NCBI RefSeq assembly: GCF_009765875.1 | Contig: NZ_LMUP01000004.1 | Location: forward strand, 1,217,080-1,281,079 | Direction of reading: 5' to 3' | Length of the DNA: 64,000 nt | DNA from: Pedobacter sp. L105 | Lineage (GTDB): Bacteria > Bacteroidota > Bacteroidia > Sphingobacteriales > Sphingobacteriaceae | Shown here: piece by piece, positions 62,009 through 64,000 of the stretch | How positions within the stretch are numbered: position 1 is the first letter of the stretch | Layout: every line of letters starts with the position of its first letter | Position numbers and translations under genes: made by a program | Notes under the pieces: generated by a model | What the model was told of the DNA's origin: nothing | The model's input: only the letters and a program-made list of their open reading frames with translations | Database searches by the model: none

Positions 62009-62019
62009 TGTAGGCAATT
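62009..62019 (+). promoter_or_regulatory. TGTAGGCAATT motif, shared with the susC leader
   Basis: TGTAGGCAATT occurs 47 nt before the anti-sigma start and, on the minus strand, at 61268-61278 in the susC leader, 63 nt before the susC start. Both copies are followed by a purine/A-rich stretch and TCTCT. It could be part of promoters read by the sigma factor encoded between them, but the spacing to TCTCT differs by 3 nt. Confidence 0.3.
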
Positions 62020-62066
62020 CCTCTTAAAAAAGGTACCTCTCTATATTAATTGCAAAAACGCTCTCC

Positions 62067-62288
62067 ATGATTGATCAACGATTTACAGAATTGCTTGGCA
62101 GAAAATTATCCAATGAGATTTCAGAAGACGAAAATCAGGAGTTCCTACGCCTCATTAGCGAAAATGAGGTTTACAAAAAGGAATATGAAACCCTGAGCGG
62201 TTATTTTCAGGAAAAAGACGAGAAACCGTATGAAAACGCGGCATCTTTATTTCAAAAAATCAAGAACAGAATAAACCCTTCTACATAA
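62067..62288 (+). CDS. Miniature anti-sigma-like protein (FecR N-terminal type)
   Basis: The 73-residue product (MIDQRFTELLGRKLSNEISEDENQEF...) resembles the cytosolic N-terminal segment of FecR-type anti-sigma factors, with the LxGRKLSxExSxxE pattern and an acidic helix that continues with EYETLSGYFQEKDE. It has no transmembrane helix and no FecR domain; it stops where the helix would begin. It could be a free cytosolic sigma inhibitor, or a truncated FecR. No further frame continuing the FecR domain is visible downstream, where a terminator and transketolase follow. Co-transcribed with the ECF sigma gene, 104 nt after it. Confidence 0.6.
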   Translation: MIDQRFTELLGRKLSNEISEDENQEFLRLISENEVYKKEYETLSGYFQEKDEKPYENAASLFQKIKNRINPST

Positions 62289-62317
62289 AAAGCCCCCGGT
62301 ATGACCAGGGGCTTTAT
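62287..62317. terminator. Bidirectional terminator between anti-sigma and transketolase genes
   Basis: AAAGCCCC pairs with GGGGCTTT, and inside it GGT pairs with ACC around an ATG loop. A-rich and T-rich flanks allow it to work in both directions for the convergent genes. Confidence 0.8.
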
Positions 62318-62339
62318 GATTAATTAACGTTGGTCAATA

Positions 62340-64000
62340 TTATTTACCCAATAGTGCTTTAGCTTTATTCACTACATTTTCAATAGTAAATCCAAATACT
62401 TTATACAGTTCCTCAGCAGGTGCAGATTCCCCAAAAGTGTGCATGGCTATAATATCTCCCTCATCAGTTACATATTTATGCCATCCCAGCGGAGAACCGG
62501 TTTCTACAGCCAAACGTTTTCTGATGGCTTTAGGGAATACTGATTCTTTGTAAGCAGCATCCTGTTTCTCAAACAATTCCCATGAAGGCATGCTCACCAC
62601 GCGGGCAGCGATTCCTTCTTCTTTCAATTTAGCCTGGGCATCCATGATCAGCGCGACTTCAGAACCTGTAGCCATCAGTATCAATTCTGCATCACCTTCA
62701 GCATCAGAAAGAACATAAGCACCTTTCTCCAGATTTTCTGCTTTACCATATTTGTCCTGATCAAGTACTGGCAAACCTTGTCTTGTAAATACCAGCACTA
62801 CTGGTCCATCTTTATGTTCCAGCGCTACACGCCATGCATGTGCAGTTTCGTTGGCATCAGCAGGACGGATTACCGTAATATTTGGAATAGAACGCAGAGA
62901 GATCAGCTGTTCTACTGGCTGGTGGGTTGTTCCATCCTCTCCCAATCCGATACTATCGTGCGTATATACAAAAATAGGACGGATCTTCATGATCGCAGCC
63001 AAACGGATTGGAGGGCGCATATACTCAGAGAACATCAGGAAAGTTGCCCCAAAAGGAATTACTCCTTTAGTTAATGCCATCCCTACCAGGGCAGAACCCA
63101 TGGCATGCTCACGAATACCAAAGTGGAAATTACGGCCTGTTCTGTCTTCTGGTGTAAATGAAGTATATTTTTTCAGGTTAGTTTCTGTTGATGGGGCTAA
63201 ATCTGCAGCACCACCAATTAATCCAGGAATAACATCTGCTATTGCATTTAACACCTTTCCAGATGCCATACGCGTAGCTATTTTATCTTTTGAAGGCGCA
63301 AAAACAGGTAGGGCATCTTTCCAGTTTGGAGGAAGTTCACCACTTTTTGCCTGCTCATACTCAGCAGCCAGCTCAGGGAACTCTTCTTTATATTTTGCAT
63401 AAAGCTCATCCCATTTCTGGTTTGCTTCAGTTCCTTTTTTTCCTGCAGCCTGATAATATTCGTCTACTTCAGCAGGAACATAAAATGATTTTTCAGGATC
63501 AAAACCAAAAAATTCTTTAACCAGTTTGATCTCATCTGCACCTAGTGGTGAACCATGTGATCCTGCAGTATTTGCTTTATTCGGACTTCCGTAAGCAATT
63601 TGTGTACGGACTTTAATAAGGGAAGGTTTGTTTACTTCTGATTTTGCATTCCGAACAGCATTGATGATCGCTGTGACATCATTTCCATCAGCGATGGTCT
63701 GCACATGCCAGCCATAAGCTTCAAAACGTTTGGCCACATCTTCAGTAAAAGCAATATCAGTATCACCTTCAATAGATATATGGTTATCATCATATAAATA
63801 GATCAGGTTTCCCAGTTCCATATGACCAGCAAGGGAAGCCGCTTCAGAAGTTACGCCCTCCATCATATCACCATCACTGCAGATGGCATAAATCTTATAG
63901 TCGAAAAGGCTATATCCAGGTCTGTTGTATCTTGCTGCCAGATGTTTCTGGGCAATAGCAAAACCAACACCATTGGCAAAACCCTGACCAAGCGGTCCCG
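62340..64000 (-). CDS. tkt: Transketolase, 5' end outside window
   Basis: The reading frame continues through the window edge at 64000, so the first roughly 110 residues are missing; an internal ATG pair near 63866 is not the start. The visible 553 residues include GPLGQGFANGVGFAIAQ, the thiamine-diphosphate motif SDGDMMEGVTSEAASLAG with YDDNHISIEGDTD, the pyrimidine domain (GIREHAMGSALVGMA, THDSIGLGEDGTTHQPVEQ) and the C-terminal domain. Transketolase moves two-carbon units between sugar phosphates in the pentose phosphate pathway. It is convergent with the anti-sigma gene. Confidence 0.96.
   Translation of the reverse strand, partial: GPLGQGFANGVGFAIAQKHLAARYNRPGYSLFDYKIYAICSDGDMMEGVTSEAASLAGHMELGNLIYLYDDNHISIEGDTDIAFTEDVAKRFEAYGWHVQTIADGNDVTAIINAVRNAKSEVNKPSLIKVRTQIAYGSPNKANTAGSHGSPLGADEIKLVKEFFGFDPEKSFYVPAEVDEYYQAAGKKGTEANQKWDELYAKYKEEFPELAAEYEQAKSGELPPNWKDALPVFAPSKDKIATRMASGKVLNAIADVIPGLIGGAADLAPSTETNLKKYTSFTPEDRTGRNFHFGIREHAMGSALVGMALTKGVIPFGATFLMFSEYMRPPIRLAAIMKIRPIFVYTHDSIGLGEDGTTHQPVEQLISLRSIPNITVIRPADANETAHAWRVALEHKDGPVVLVFTRQGLPVLDQDKYGKAENLEKGAYVLSDAEGDAELILMATGSEVALIMDAQAKLKEEGIAARVVSMPSWELFEKQDAAYKESVFPKAIRKRLAVETGSPLGWHKYVTDEGDIIAMHTFGESAPAEELYKVFGFTIENVVNKAKALLGK

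Noticed and set aside
62851..63402. 183-codon open frame antisense to transketolase
   Set aside because: It is a shadow of the transketolase codons, with no family resemblance.
62340..63866. Transketolase beginning at the methionine pair near 63866
   Set aside because: The frame stays open to the window edge and the upstream codons encode the conserved GPLGQGFANGVG and SDGD parts of the thiamine-binding domain.

Overview
The window reads as chromosome of a Bacteroidota bacterium, most likely Sphingobacteriaceae (Pedobacter/Mucilaginibacter-like). The evidence is two SusC/SusD outer-membrane nutrient-uptake pairs each beside an ECF sigma factor, FecR-type anti-sigma proteins with a DUF4974-like tail, several DUF4369/TlpA-like thioredoxins, promoters of the Bacteroidota type (TTTG, 19 nt, TAnnTTTG), almost no Shine-Dalgarno sequences and a low to moderate GC content. 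This assignment comes from gene content; no database was searched.

Layout. 1-2260: the 5' part of a sugar MFS permease, dgkA-recO and two identical tRNA-Val(UAC) genes. 2370-11650: a FecI/FecR-type sigma/anti-sigma pair, a SusC with an STN signalling domain, SusD and two secreted TlpA-like thioredoxin proteins. 11771-13555: an SDR oxidoreductase and an AraC regulator. 13743-20148: a two-component system followed by DsbD, a lipoprotein thioredoxin, and exported MsrA and MsrB, which together look like an envelope methionine-sulfoxide repair chain. 20180-27874: DUF2278, RDD, then a tight SpoIIM / membrane protein / DUF4129 / DUF4350 / MoxR / DUF58 operon.

27962-44244 is a mosaic of short + and - operons that I read as one biosynthetic locus for an unusual glycan, glycolipid or small molecule: four SAM methyltransferases, three radical SAM enzymes (two of the B12-binding type), an ABC exporter, two glycosyltransferases, a polysaccharide deacetylase, a GNAT protein, an amidohydrolase, a protein with a flavin-reductase-like C-terminal half and a nucleotidyltransferase-domain protein. 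44370-52698 is a minus-strand surface-polysaccharide operon (Wzx-like flippase, two Wzy/ligase-like proteins, five glycosyltransferases). 52866-53801 is a VOC dioxygenase. 54145-62288 is a mannoside-utilisation locus (GH92, SusD, SusC, divergent ECF sigma and a miniature anti-sigma). The window ends inside a transketolase gene.

The most unusual non-coding structure is a pair of long hairpins at 53856-53944 and 54036-54125. They share a 36-nt loop (33 of 36 identical, on opposite strands) but have completely different, perfectly self-complementary arms. Other signals outside genes are an exact 18-mer repeated in the leaders of two polysaccharide genes at nearly the same distance from the start codon, a folded leader before the first SusC, and hairpins directly after both susD genes.
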